The notes: generated by a model from the letters alone, not told the origin. Positions 23,979 to 35,770 are shown, numbered from the stretch's first letter. The stretch is DNA of 64,000 bases from Crocodylus rhombifer (GCA_038503035.1 JAVSML010025175.1:1-64000); one strand, 5' to 3'. Numbers and translations are program-made.

Positions 23979-25080
23979 CAGGGATCTGGGTTTTCCATTC
24001 ACCATGGAAAAACATGGATTTTCTCCTTTGAAGGAGAAAACCACAGTAAATGGTAGGTTTCCCCTTGCAGGCTGGCAGAGTTCCAGCTTCCAAGGGCTGC
24101 TTGAGGTTGGGGAGAGTGGGATGCAGGGGGGGGGGCGCCACATGTATGTGTGCATGTGCACACATACACATGGCCAGAAATAAAGCCAGGCAATGGTGAG
24201 AGCAGTTCCCCTAGCTGCCTGGGGCGGGCAGGGTGGAAGATTCAGATTGAGGCCCCCAGGGTGAGGGAGAGAGTGGGGAAGGGTTGGCAGCTGTGGCTGG
24301 GGGTGCTGACCAGTCAGGATGATTCCTGGGCCCTTGTTGTGAATGTGCAGCTTTGGGGCCTGGCCAGGGAGCGAGATGAAGTCTAAGGCAGTTCACTGGG
24401 GGAGCAGCAGGCAGGCGCTGGCTCCTTACTACTGCATGCACTCCTGAAGAGGGGGGCATAGGGAGGGACAGTCCACCCACAGACACATGCTCCATCCCCC
24501 CCCTCCCCCCCCCCAGATTTGTGCACAGGGCAGAGGTGGAAGCAGGTTGCCCGCTGCGGGCTTAGGTCTCCCCACCCTGCTGCCCAGTCCCCAGGTCCTC
24601 TGTGACCCAGCAGGTGGAACCCAACATGGGAGGGCAAAGCAGGGAAGAGATGCTCACTGCCGCCACTGCCACCAGAAGCACCATACTAGGCATGTTGCCA
24701 TAGCGAGGTGCCCCTTATCCACCCAGTAGCAGCAGGGTCACAACTCCCCATTGCTGCTGCCCCTGCCCCTGTGCCCACCCAGCAGCAGGCAGTGGGCACC
24801 TTGCCATGATGATACAGTTGGTGCAGGGCTCCCAGTGGCAGGACAGCAGCACCAAGCCTCTCTGTCCTTCCATACCAGGTCCTTCCCACTGGGATGCAGT
24901 GGCTCTGGGGGAAAAGTAGCAGGGCAGGGAGCCCTGAGCCTGCAGCAGGCAGCCTGCATCTCCCCCTTGCCCTGCCCTCCATAGGCTTCCCTCAGATCTT
25001 TTCCAGCTATGCTGTCTGCAAGGGGGGTGGGAAGACATGTGTCCTGCCTTTTATGCACGGAGCTCTTCCAAGCTGCATTG
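23979..25080 (-). mobile_element. hAT-type transposon (family A), one end preserved
   Basis: Starts cagggatctgggttttccat, the same terminus as the right end of the complete copy at 35983-38112. Matching continues through 'catgg', ttgcaggctggcag, the gccacatgtatgtgtgcatg tract and actgcatgcactcctg near 24430. It then passes into a GC-rich palindrome (24510-24990). The other terminus is not found, so the right edge is an estimate. No transposase. Confidence 0.65.
24510..24990. repeat. Long imperfect inverted repeat
   Basis: The arm at about 24525-24710 (aggttgcccgctgcgggctt, ccaccctgctgcccagtccc, tgggagggcaaagcag) is matched in reverse complement at about 24785-24985. The spacer is about 75 bases. 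It resembles the palindrome at 3335-3850 and is also linked to a family A terminus, so it is probably part of that family. Confidence 0.75.
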
Positions 25081-25185
25081 CTGCTCTTCTGCTAGTAGGT
25101 AGTCAGGGAGAATATACAGCCTGACAGGATCATCATTGGAAAGAACTGCAATTAAGTTAAATGAGTTACAACAAGTTAGCATATA

Positions 25186-26060
25186 TGTAATGGGGGCCCC
25201 TATGCCATTACTGAGGAAGAGAGGGTTGGGGAGCAACAGGACCTTGTAAGAACTGATTAGAAGTTAAGAGGCCCTGAGAAAAACAGCTGCCCACCGCAGG
25301 TGTGAAAAGTGCAAGAAGAGCCTGAAACAGGGAGGCTTCAGGACCCCAGGCCATGACTGACAGCCTTGATGGATGAGTGACTGGTCTGGTGACCGAACTT
25401 GGGGGGTTGGGGGTGTGACTACAGGCTTTATAAGACCATGACCTTTGCTGAGACTTCAGTGTGGCTCTGACCTGCCTCAGGGAAGTTGCTCCAGACCACA
25501 GGGACTGAATGAAGCTCAACAATGCTGTTCAGCAGAGTGAAATCACTTATGTTATATCTTTATCCTTTATTACTGTGTAAGACCCAAAAACCTGGAACAG
25601 TGGCAAGGGGAGGTTTGGATGAGCACTGACACAGTGTGGAGACTGGAGACAGGTGCAGGACTGTGAATTGGGGATCAGAGCCTGCAGCCCAAAGGATATA
25701 GAGAAAGAGCATGCAGCTGAAAAGGGATGCAAGGCAGGGCCTGAAGCCCAAAGGACTGCGTAGGCAGTCCCAGAGCCCAGCCCTGGGGGCATAGAAAAAA
25801 GGGCTGAAAGCCTATAGGGCTGAATGAGAGAACCTGAACTCCAGCCGGGTGAGGATAAAAGACCATGAAAGACTTTTAGCTGGGTGATGATCAGAGTGGA
25901 GCAGGTACCCAAGACCTAACTCTGGCTTCTGAAGCAGCCTCCTAAGATACAAAAAAACTGGAACCCAAAAAATATGGCAGGCATGGTACCAAGGCTAGTT
26001 TAGCAAAACCAGAGCAGGGGTATGGACATAGTACAGGTGTTGGGGATACCATAGCCTCCC
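25186..26060 (+). other. Possible LTR-like repeat, boundaries unresolved
   Basis: Begins tgtaatgggggcccctatg, has a TATA-like ggctttataagacc near 25427, and a purine-rich body of degenerate cctgaagcccaaaggact-type units (25670-25850). No matching CA end with target duplication was found. From 26061 to 26562 I see nothing. Confidence 0.3.
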
Positions 26061-26567
26061 CCCTACCCCGGCAAGTGCTAAGGTGGTCACACCATACTTC
26101 ACTAGTACTTGAGGCAAGACAATGGGTGTGAATAGTTGTAGGATCTCAGCACAAAAGAGTTTCTCCCAGGAGAAATGCAACTTCTCTTTACAGCCCAGCA
26201 TGGACTTCTTTTATCTCTTTTCACTTGACTTAGACAGCTCCTGGCTTTGACTCACACCTCTTTGTCAGTATCTAATTTATGTCTTCTCTCATGCACGATC
26301 CCTAAATTTCTCAGACTTGGACTGTTAGGGCCAAAAAAAAGGTGTGCATCAAAGGGGGAAGATACATAAGCAAAAATGTCTCAGCTAGAGTTAATCAGCC
26401 CCTCTTTGAATAATTTACACTAGTTAAATGCAATAGACAAGATGCTATTGCTCATGTAACAACCACAATTTCATTGAACATACAGATTTATGAACACTAC
26501 TAAAGAGCCTGTTTTTTGCATGCCAGTGGATGGTGCTTGGTATGACTGTCTATTTACTTATACATAT

Positions 26568-28368
26568 TGTAGCCGCACACCTGTGGGCGCTTGCCACTTT
26601 GAGAGCTTGAGCAGGCTGTGAGGCAGCCTACAGGTGGCTGAAGAACCAATCAGGAGGTGACATGAGAGCCAGCAGGTGGCCTGATTGGAGCAGGGCTATA
26701 CAGCCTCAGCATAAAAGCAGGTTCTGAGGAACAGAGCTAGCAGTTGTTGCAGGGATACTGCCAAGGTAACAGCACCAGCTTGAGATCCCCCTGCTCCCAG
26801 GTACATGCTGGTGGTCAAGGGTAGGAGCTAAGGGAAGGAAGAGGTTCCTAGGGACCCAGTGGGGTCCCAAGAGCCAGGGAGATGGCTCAGCCTAAGGAGA
26901 ACAAGGCAAGCCTAGGATGGGGCCTACAAAAGAGCTAGGCAAGCCCCTCAGTACCGCTAGTGGTGAGGCCAGAGGCTCAGGTGAGCCCAGCAGCTGCCAG
27001 GCATAAGTTCTCTGGGGCTATAGACAAGCCTTGGAGAAATTATGGCTTTATGGTGGGCCCAGAGGGAACCACTGTTGAATAGAGGGGTCACCTGCTGCCA
27101 AACTTACTCTAAATCCTCAACCAATCAAAGCAAGGGGGCCAGGGCCAAAAGGCCGAGAGGCTTGTAGGCCTGCTGTGAGGGACAAGCCAGGGCTGTGGAG
27201 AGCTACTGACACCCTGACTGGCCTGGAGGTGGGGCCAGAGCCTGGAAGAGGCTGAAGGTCCCCTCTTTGGGCAGGCAACATCACAGCCAGAAGAGGGTAG
27301 AGGTCAGTTAACATACAGTCTGTTAGGAAGAGGATGAAGTACATACACCCTCTGGATAGAAGGTATCCTTTAAGAGGTCAGAGTGAGTTGGGCCTAGGCT
27401 GGAGGCAGGTGATGTGGTGGAGCCTGTAATAGAGTGCCGAGGACTGAGCAGCTCTGAAAGAACATCTGGAAGCCCAGGGAGGGGAAGTAAGACCAGGGCA
27501 AGCAGTCTTGCATTGGTCCTGGGGAATCACCTAAAACTACACCCTGCTGGAGAGGATGGTGTGGTGGGGTTGCTTGTAGCAGGACAGTCCCCAGGAAATG
27601 CCACACCAGTGCCTCCCTAGTGAATGGTATGTATGGGATGCCAGAAAGTCTCAACCCCCACTGCCTTGTGGGTGACCCTGTGGAGGGGAAAGACTGGGGG
27701 AACACACCCTGACAGAAAAGCAACAGGCTTGGGAAAGATTATGGAGGCCAGGAGGACCCAAGACCCAAAGCCTGAGACCAAGAGTTGGGAAACAGCACAG
27801 GGGCTAGGAGGGCCCAAAGCCTTAATGTGAGTAAGGCCTAGTGGAAGGCCTGAAGGAGAGTAAGGTCCAGGCATGTCAACAGACACCTGAAGCCTAAGGG
27901 GTGTACGATCCCGTAGCCCCAGTGAGGGGGCAGAGTAGTTACCCCAACAAAAAGGAAAGTGTGAGGGGCTAGGAGCCTAATGAGAGGCAAGGAGCCCAGA
28001 GTGCATATGGAAGTAGAGGCCCCAGTGAGGGCAGCATGAATTAAGGCCCCCAGTGACTAGGTATGGGGCCAAGGTAAGTCTCCACATGCCTAAGGCCAAG
28101 TTTGGGCCAGAGACCAAGTGCAGCCCAGCTACTGGGCCAGGGGAGTAATAGTGGAAGTGATCTTTGGATGCTATCTGTGAGGCATGGGACACAGTAAAGG
28201 AGCAGTCAGAGCTGTGCATTACACCCTTGGCATTGAATGGGCAGCCTCCTGCATCTTTCCATCTGGTATTATTACATCAAGGTGTGGTAGGAGAATCAGG
28301 GCAGACTGCCCTAGAGAGGTGGGTATGCCAAAACTGTGACTGGCCCAAAGATAGCCCCCTGTCACACA
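26568..28368 (+). mobile_element. Solo LTR (about 1.8 kb)
   Basis: Starts TGTAGCCGCACACC and ends CCCCCTGTCACACA, with perfect 5-base target duplications CATAT at 26563-26567 and 28369-28373. Near the left end are two CCAAT boxes in opposite senses and a TATA box (26646-26716), as in a U3 promoter. The body is long and purine-rich with degenerate 'gagaggcccagtgagggg' units. No coding region and no second LTR copy are seen. It could also be a non-coding LTR retrotransposon relic. I saw no clear AATAAA. Confidence 0.8.
26646..26716 (+). promoter_or_regulatory. LTR core promoter
   Basis: CCAAT at 26646-26650, inverted CCAAT (ATTGG) at 26684-26688, and ATAAAA at 26711-26716. Transcription would begin about 25-30 bases further right. 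Inferred from spacing only. Confidence 0.6.
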
Positions 28369-28373
28369 CATAT

Positions 28374-28708
28374 AAGTACCCCATTATATACAGATTTCAC
28401 ATAATACTGCCTGCTCCTGGTCCTTTACCTGGTATATTTGACAAGTATAGGCTTCTTTACAGTAATGTCAATAGTTGTAAAGAAGTCTAAATATGAGGGA
28501 GTTTAACAGCACCTTTTGCATTACTTCCTTGTATTTCGTCATTGCATATTTCCAAATCACATCCACTTCCACCAGTCATGACTTACACAAAACAGGGAAC
28601 ATCAGACAATATCCTCTTCTCCTACTGGGGAATAATGATAATGACCATTGAACATATGATCCTTATTTTGGCCTACCTCCTGATCTGGAGATGGAGTCCA
28701 TGGGAATT
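28374..28708. other. No feature recognised
   Basis: AT-rich unique-looking sequence. Confidence 0.4.
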
Positions 28709-28785
28709 CATCCTGCCTGGGGCAGGGGTCAGACCTGATGATCTTTTTAGGTCCCTTCTGACCCTAAGCACTGTGAAACTATATC
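28709..28785 (+). repeat. CR1 LINE 3' tail
   Basis: tcctgcctggggcaggggtc, tgatgatctttttaggtccc, ttctgaccctaagcactgtg: plus-strand CR1 3' UTR end, 5'-truncated to under 80 bases. Confidence 0.8.
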
Positions 28786-29018
28786 CTGTGGCAAAACAAA
28801 CCCAAGGTGTTGGAATTACAGCCTCAGCTCTTAAGGGGTCTTCTTATTTTGAATACAAATAAACCATGTTGTTTTGCACTAGTGTATAATTTTGTAGGGC
28901 CATGTAAAGGTTTCAGGCTGCAATATGAGGGGAAGCAGTGGGCTGACTTGGAGCTGAAGTGTTCAACACAGGTGACAGTCTCATTACTCATACTTACACA
29001 TGTTATCAGTCATAATAA

Positions 29019-29601
29019 TGTTGCAAAAAATTGTGGTCCGTTTCTTGGAGGCCACTAAAATCACAGACACACACACTTATTAGCAGCACAAAAGGTGTAT
29101 TTGCAAATAGGGTCGGAGCAGAGTCAAAGGACTCAGATTACTCTGAACCCCTGAGGAACTTTTCAGCTGGTTTTTATCCTTTCCCTCCTGGGCACGTGTA
29201 CAGAAACAGGAACTCTTACAGCTCATTTCTGTTTCATACAAACATGTATGTGGCTACGTCACTTCATTCATCGCATGTATATTATAATTAACTACTTAAG
29301 TATGCAGGGCAGATAAATAAATATGCATCAGCTAATTGCTCATGCTCAGAAAGTTCTCTAGGTCACTAAGAGTTTAAATCCCCCCCACCTTTCAAGGACA
29401 CAGTCAGTTGAATTCCAGCTTTTGTAATCTGCATGAGAAAAACCAGGGGGAGAGAGTGATTTAAGAAAAACTGTAGCAAAGCTGGCCAAGGAAAAAAAAG
29501 GTCCTTGGCAGTGTTTTGCTTATCAGGTACGAGATGCAAACTGTGCATTTCTAACAACACTCCATCTCTAACAATATTATAACAATACTCCATTTCTAAC
29601 A
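29019..29601 (-). mobile_element. Solo LTR (583 bases), minus orientation
   Basis: The ends are tgttgcaaaaaattgtgg (left) and ccatttctaaca (right), giving TG...CA termini on either strand. Four-base direct repeats ATAA flank it (29015-29018 and 29602-29605). On the minus strand a TATA box GGATAAAAA lies at 29179-29171, followed by about 150 bases containing AATAAG. This is the arrangement of U3-R-U5. A four-base duplication is commoner among gamma-type (class I) ERVs. No internal sequence remains. Confidence 0.72.
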
Positions 29602-29606
29602 ATAAT

Positions 29607-30552
29607 TCAAGGCCTTTTAAAGTACAGCTTCTGTTTAAATGAAGACCTTTAGCTTATATTACTTTTAGTAACTGCACTTCATGCTGGGTGAAAAAAAAAA
29701 CTTTTATTTTTCAAGTGACAAAAATTGATTTGTGCTGGCTTTTTATTTTTTGATAAAAATATGCATGCATTAAGGTTTTTGTGGTGTGTATTTTTTCATT
29801 CTAATATAATTTACAGTGATTACTACACCTTTCTGCATTCCTAATAGAAATACTGACAGATGTCCATTTCGAACAAAACCAGTCAGGGCTGAAGGAGAGC
29901 TGTCTTATAAAACCACTATTAATACACAATGGACTGAGCACCTCTTTAGCCATTTTAGTATGTACAGACCTATTTACTCATTCTACACTTAGTCGTAAGT
30001 ATGTCGTGCATCAAGTTGCTTAGAAACATGGTTTTGAACACTGAAGAAATTGGAAGTGCTGCTATAGCTTCTATTTGTTTTGCAGACTTTCAGCAGAAAA
30101 AGTGGACTAGAATGTCCATGTGAGGAGGGGAAAAAATATCATTACAAGGCATCTTTTAACTCAAAATAATATAAAGAATATAAACAACACTGAATCATTT
30201 TAAGTAGACTCCATGTAGATGTCAAGATGAACAAATGACCCTGAGAGTGAGGTGAAATGATGGCAGCACACTTGAAACATTTGCTTTTCCCTTCCATAAA
30301 TGTTAACAGGTTGTACCAACTAGAAACAAACTAGGCTTATAAGGCTCAGGAGGTCAGGTCATGAAGTACTCAAGGACTATGATTAGTGGCTGGGACAGTT
30401 CTAGTCATTGCTAGCAGGAGTCAGGAATAAAGTTTATCGAGATAATCAATACAGAATAACCAGCTAAGGAACTAACCAGGAGACAACTTGAATCTGGTAT
30501 CAGCCACGGTGACAATGAAACCAGATGGCCATCAGTTGCCAAGCAGGACTTT
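29607..30552. other. No feature recognised
   Basis: AT-rich with an A9 run and T-rich patches. Nothing supported. Confidence 0.45.
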
Positions 30553-30560
30553 AGCTAGTC

Positions 30561-32023
30561 CAGGGGTAGGCAATTATTTCAGCTGGAGGGCTGCTTAATG
30601 AGTTTTGGTGAGCTGTCAAGGCCATAAGGGTAGCCCATAAGGTAGCCCCACCCCTTGATGGATGCCCTGTCCCTGGTCACTATCTTTGGACTGGACATCC
30701 TGCCCCTAACCCCTGACCTTTGCCACTGAAAATCTCTTCCCTTTGCCCCAGAAGTACTCCTTGTGGGGAGGAGGGGGTTATCATCTTGGAACCAGAAAAA
30801 GAAACAAGCCATACCCTAAAAAATAAAACAAAAATATAATATTTTAATTTTATTTCAAAAAATATTTTTTCTGATTTATGTGCGTTTCCACAATGTATAT
30901 ATAGGTGATTGCATAATAGCTCAAAATAGTCTTATTCCTATATATTGTGTATGGGGGGGTAAGGGAATGTATGTGGGGAGGTGGTTGTTCAGTGGGTGCG
31001 TGTGTGTGTGTGAGGTGTGGGTATGGTGGGTGGAGTGTGTGGATGTGTGTGGGGAAGGTGTGGTTGTGTTGGATGGTGGGGTGTGTAGGAGGTTGTATGG
31101 ATGGGTATGGGTGTATATGTGTGTGTAGGAGGGGAATATGGATCATTAGAGTCCCCAGAGTGTGCAACTCCCTGGAGCTGCCTGTGATGGCAGCAAGCAA
31201 GGTCAGTCCTGCCCAGCTTCATGGTACACAGCTCCCTGCGCTCCCACCCCAGTCTCCATCTGCAGGTGGCAGCAGAGTGTAGAGGCAACCCTACCTGGCC
31301 CCATAACATGCAGTTTCCTCCCAAGTCCCTGGCCAGCAGGGTGAGGGGTCCCTGGCCAGCAGGGTGAGGGGACAGCCCCACTCATCCCCAGAATAAGGAG
31401 TTTCCACCCAAGTACCTCGCTGCACATGGTGGCAACATGTGGGGCCAGCCCCACCTAGCCTCACAACGCAGAGCTCCCATGCTCCTGTTTAAGTCCCTGG
31501 CTGCATGTGGCAGCAGCACATGGGGCCAGCCCTACCTGTCCCCATAGCATGCAGCTCTCCACACTTTCATATGAATCCCCAGCCACATGTGGTGGCAGCA
31601 TATGGGGCCAGCCCAGCCCTATAGTGCACTTCTTCCTGTGCTCCTGGCCACTTTTCCCCCAAGGGGAGTTGCTGGCTGTGGCCCGGTGGGGGCCTTACCT
31701 GAATTTCCACTCCTGCAGGGAGGGAGAACTAGGAGACAGCCACAAGGTTGCAAGTCAAAAGCCTCTGCCAGGCAGAAGCTTCTCACCTCCAGTACCCCCT
31801 TACTTTGGGGCTGGGGCTCGGGCAGGTCAGGCCAGGCTGGGGTTGGTGTTGGTTGCTTAGCAACCAGAACCACACCTTCTGCAAGGGGGTGCCAGCTTTC
31901 AGAGGGGCAACCGTGGGCTAAAGCCCTTGATAATTGTTTCAGCTTTGGGAAGGGCCCCGCCAGCCAGATGGAATCACCTGGCAGGTCAGATCCGGCCTGC
32001 GGGCTGTATTTTGCCCACCCGTG
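30561..32023 (-). mobile_element. Non-autonomous hAT-type transposon (family C), copy 2, inverted
   Basis: Left end caggggtaggcaattatttc; right end ttttgcccacccgtg. Both match the termini of the copy at 18853-20080 in opposite orientation. Flanking 8-mers AGCTAGTC (30553-30560) and AGCAAGTT (32024-32031) agree at six of eight positions. Shared inner landmarks are tagccccaccccttgatgg, a gcccctaacccctgacctttg block and a G/T-rich tract. A tandem repeat lies at 31210-31650. No transposase. Confidence 0.82.
31210..31650 (+). repeat. Tandem repeat, about 80-85 base units
   Basis: Landmarks ggggccagccc/gaggcaaccc recur near 31283, 31368, 31441, 31522 and 31604, each followed by cctacctg..ccccata..atgcag and preceded by ccctggc..catgtggcagcag. 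About five degenerate units inside the family C element. A shorter direct repeat (ccctggccagcagggtgagg) sits at 31327-31370. Confidence 0.75.
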
Positions 32024-32343
32024 AGCAAGTTTCATCTCTGAGCTCTGAGGTAACTGCCAAATCAGCTAACACCCAATAAGAGATTTTTTTTTTTTTTTAA
32101 ATATCAGCCAGTGAGGTGTATATAAAAGAGGTCTGATGGGCTATACTATACCTATGATTGTGTTGCATATAATGAAGGTGATAAAGCAACTCTGGAAACA
32201 GCATGAGATTTCCCAAGTTCAGGAGGGGCAAAAGTCAGTCGGAAGGACCCGTTTACCCAGGCAAGAGGATGAAAGAAAAGGGGAAAGGATTAATAACAAG
32301 ATCATAGTACCTAGGAAGTTGAGGTTAGTGTAGGAGTATTCCA

Positions 32344-32619
32344 AGGCCTTGCTACACATTAATTTTAGGTGGATTGGCCACATGTTAACCCTGAAACTAG
32401 TTTTAACCACACTTTAAGCTGCTTAAAGTTATATCATTCCAGGGTAATTTTCTCTCTGATCTGTGTTACCCAGCTTATGTTCCATTAATATGCGACCACT
32501 TCTCACAAGTAAGCCACCAAAGTTGTAGTCCTCTAGCATCCCAGGATGCTGTGTCCCCTCCCCTACACTCCTGTTCTGTGCAGACAAACTTTCCACCCAC
32601 TGAACTCTACTGCCTAGGG
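32344..32619 (+). mobile_element. Element E, copy 2, first segment
   Basis: Matches 11160-11445 in order: ctacacattaattttaggtg, aaagttatatcattccaggg, agtaagccaccaaagttg, gcatcccaggatgctgtgtc, cactgaactctactgcc. It is interrupted at 32620 by a hAT element. The rest of the copy resumes at 38586. Confidence 0.7.
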
Positions 32620-32806
32620 TGGTGGTTCCCAGCCTTGGGGTCCTGACCCCATTTGGGGTCACAACAATAAGAAATGGGGTCAGAAAGACGCTCAACAGCA
32701 TCAACTGATTATGATGAATACATGTCCTGTTTATAAATATGCAATTTATAAACAAAAATGCATTTATAAAATGCAAAAAAAAAAAAAGGCCTACAAAGGA
32801 TGGAGG

Positions 32807-33787
32807 ATGGGGTCCTTTTTTAGATATGTAGGGAGCCAGAGGAAAAGCAAGGGCAACATTGGACCCCTGCTAAACCAGATGGGATAACTGACAACCGATG
32901 CCCAGGAAAAAGCCAACCTATTAAATGGGTACTTTTCATCAGTCTTTCATCAGTCCCACAGGATGCCCCTGCCCATTATGGGACAGGGAGGCCTGGGTGA
33001 GGGAGATTCCCTGCCCTCCATCAATGCTGACCTCATGAAGGAACACCTTGAGAAGCTGGATACCTTCAAGTCACCTGGCCTTGACAATCTACACCCCAGG
33101 GTACTCAAGATGCTGGCTAGCATCATAGCCCAGCCCCTGGCATGGATCTTCGAGAACTCCTGGTGCTCTGGTGAAGTGCCTGAAGATTACCAATGTGGTG
33201 CCTCTCTTCAAGAAAGGGAGGAAAGTGGATCCGATAAACTACGGGCCCATCAGCCTGACCTCTATCCCAGGGAAGGTCTTAGAAAAGATTATTAAAGAGG
33301 CCATTCTTAACAGACTGGCCAACGCCAACATCCTGAGGGATAGCCAGCATGGGTTTGTTGTGAGTAGGTCTTGCTTGACCAATCTTACTTCCTTTTACGA
33401 CCAGGTGACCAATCACCTGGACAAGGGAGAGGAGTTTGTTGTCATATATCTTGACTTCAAAAAAGCCTTCGATCTGGTATCCCATGATCACCTCTTGGCA
33501 AGACTGGTCAACTGCAGCCTCGGGTCCACCATGATCCACTGGCTGGGGAATTGGCTCTGTGGTCAGACCCAGAGGGTGGTGGGTGATGGAAGTCAATCGT
33601 CATGGTGCCCTGTAACCAGTGGGGTCCCTCAAGACTCTGATCTTGGACCTATTTTGTTCAACATCTTCATAAATGATGTGGACATTGGAGTCAGAAGAGG
33701 ACTGGCCAAGTTCACCAACGACACCAAACGCTGGGGTAAAGCATCCACATCTGAGGACAGAAGGGTGATCCAGGCTGACCTTGATTC
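32807..33787 (+). repeat. CR1 LINE, reverse transcriptase N-terminal half
   Basis: The plus strand encodes the CR1 ORF2 linker and reverse transcriptase fingers/palm: FKSPGLDNLHPRVLKMLA, VPLFKKGRKVDPINYGPI, LDFKKAFDLVSHD (one catalytic Asp present) and SGVPQDSDLGPILFNIFIND. The catalytic 'A-D-D' box reads FTNDTK, so the first Asp of the pair is lost. There is a frame change near 33170-33290; the longest frame is about 211 codons. A dead copy. It stops at 33787, where an inverted CR1 segment starts. Confidence 0.9.
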
Positions 33788-34507
33788 TCCTTCTTCCCCT
33801 TTTTGAAGATGGGAATCACGTTGGCCCTCTTCCAGTCCACCAGCACCACACCAGAGCACCATGAGTGGTCGTAAAGCCATGCCAGGGGTCCTGCAATGAC
33901 CTTGGCCAATTCCTTTAGTACCCTAGAGTGGAAATCATCCAGACCAGCTGACTTGAATACATCCAGTCCCTCCAGAAGCTTCCTAACTAGTTCCTCACTA
34001 ACCCTTGACCCAGGTGTGCCTCCCCTGGGGCCCGAGGGGGGCCCTGCAGGGAGGTGGCTGTTCTGATCCCTACTTAGGAAGACGGAGGCAAAGAAATCAT
34101 TAAATATGTTAGCTTTGTCGTCTGGTGTGATGACCAAATTTCCCAACACGTCCTGCAGGGGCCCCACATTACCCGGAACCTTCTTTTTACCCCCTATGTA
34201 TTTAAAGAAGGACTTCTTATTGTCCTTAATCTGGGAAGCTAGCCCTAATTCCATCTCTGCCTTGGCCTTTCTGACTGCCCCCCTACATCTCCGAGCGACT
34301 GCAGTATAGTTATCCCTGGTGATTTCCCCTTCTTTCCATTGGGTGTATGCCTCCCTTTTAGCAAGGAGACATTCCCGGATGCTTTTGGTGAGCCATGGAG
34401 GTTTGTGTGCCCTCCTGCTCCCTTTGATCCTCATTGGGATTACCTTCCTTTGGGCTTGGAGAATCATCTCCTTAAGGAGTGACCACTCCTCTTGGATGGT
34501 GTTTAAC
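33788..34507 (-). repeat. CR1 LINE, inverted internal segment
   Basis: The minus strand encodes the CR1 linker between endonuclease and reverse transcriptase (KPPWLTKSIRECLLAKREAY, ASQIKDNKKSFFKYIGGKKK, FNDFFASVF) and the first reverse transcriptase blocks (GLDDFHSRVLKELAKVI, NVIPIFKKGKKE). It is open for over 230 codons. It has neither a 5' nor a 3' CR1 end and is flanked on both sides by plus-strand CR1 that would otherwise be continuous. It is a different subfamily from the flanking copy. Confidence 0.88.
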
Positions 34508-35142
34508 ACTGAAAAATGCAAGGTTCTCCACCCTGGGAGGAAAAACCTGCAGCATCCTTATACACTCGGCAGTGCTATGCTGGTTAGCACTAAAGATGAA
34601 AGGGACTTGGTGGGGTCATGACTGACCACAAAATGAATGAGCCTTCAGTGTGATGCTGCAGCTAGTAAAGTGAGCAAAATGCTGGTTTGCATCCATAGAT
34701 GCTTCTCAAGCAAAGATGTCATTCTCCCATTGTACTCAGCCTTACAATGACAGGCTGAGAGCTATGACGCTTTTTAGCCTGGAAGAGCTCAGGCTCAGGG
34801 GCGATCTGATGGCCACCTATAAGTTTATCAGGATCTGGGAGAACGAATGTTCACCAGAGCGCCCCAAGGGATGACAAGGTCAAATGGTTATAAACTCCTG
34901 CAAGATTGTTTCAGGCTGGACATAAGGAAGTATTTCTTCAGTGTCCAAGCCCCCAAGGTTTGGAATAGACTGCTGCCGGAGGTGGTTCAAGCACCTACAT
35001 TGAATGCCTTCAAGAGAAATTTGGATGCTTACCTTGCTGGGATCCTATGACCCCAGCTGACTTCCTGCCCCTGGGGCAGGGGGCTGGACTCAATGATCCT
35101 TCGGGGTCACTTCCAGCCCTAATGTCTATGAAATCCATGAAA
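34508..35142 (+). repeat. CR1 LINE, C-terminal part and 3' end
   Basis: Continues the plus-strand CR1 from 33787 with CKVLHPGRKNLQHPYTLG, then decayed C-terminal coding, RLDIRKYFFSVQAPKVWNRL, the 3' UTR (ctgcccctggggcagggg) and the tail ctatgaaatccatgaaa. The 67-codon frame at 34847-35050 is part of this. Confidence 0.88.
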
Positions 35143-35417
35143 TTCGCACATGGCAGTTATGCATCCACACACAACAGTTGCAGCTGCAATGCAAGGTGCT
35201 TGTACATTACAGGAAGCTGACATAAAATCGGTATGTTGATACTGGCTGACTGAAATACATGACAGAGAAGTAATTGCTTCAGAGCTGTGGTGTTCCACCT
35301 CCACCACATAACCAAACATCGACAAGTTGCGTTGAGATGCTCAGGCCCAGGTTTCTCACTAGTTCAGGTAACAGTAAAGTTTTTAAATGTGATTGAGCAT
35401 GAGAATTTGCATATAAC

Positions 35418-35770
35418 CATAGATTCATAGATTCATAGATGCTAGGGTCGGAAGGGACCTCAATAGATCATCGAGTCCGACCCCCTGCATAAGCAGGAAA
35501 GAGTGCTGGGCCTACATTACCCCAGCTAGATACACATCTAGCCTTCACTTGAAGACCCCCAGGGTAGGGGAGAGCACCACCTCCTTTGGGAGCCCGTTCC
35601 AGACCTTGGCCACTCGAACTGTGAAGAAGTTCCTCCTAATATCCAATCTAAATCTGCTCTCTTCTAGCTTGTGGCCATTATTTCTTGTAACCCCCGGGGG
35701 GGCCTTGGTGAATAAATACTCACCAATTCCCTTCTGCGCCCCCCTGATGAACTTATAGGCAGCCATGTTT
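35418..35770 (-). repeat. CR1 LINE 3' end, minus strand
   Basis: Starts with the reversed tail (atagattcatagattcatag), then gtcggaagggacctcaatag and ccccctgcataagcaggaaa. It ends in the coding block with RFRLDIRRNFFTVRVAKVWN read on the minus strand. 5'-truncated. Inserted in the family B hAT. Confidence 0.92.

Noticed and set aside
25186..26060. A further solo LTR
   Set aside because: TG start and TATA-like box seen, but no CA end with a matching duplication; kept only as a low-confidence repeat.
33712..34521. 269-codon minus-strand frame considered as a host gene
   Set aside because: CR1 linker and reverse transcriptase peptides; its ends run into plus-strand CR1.
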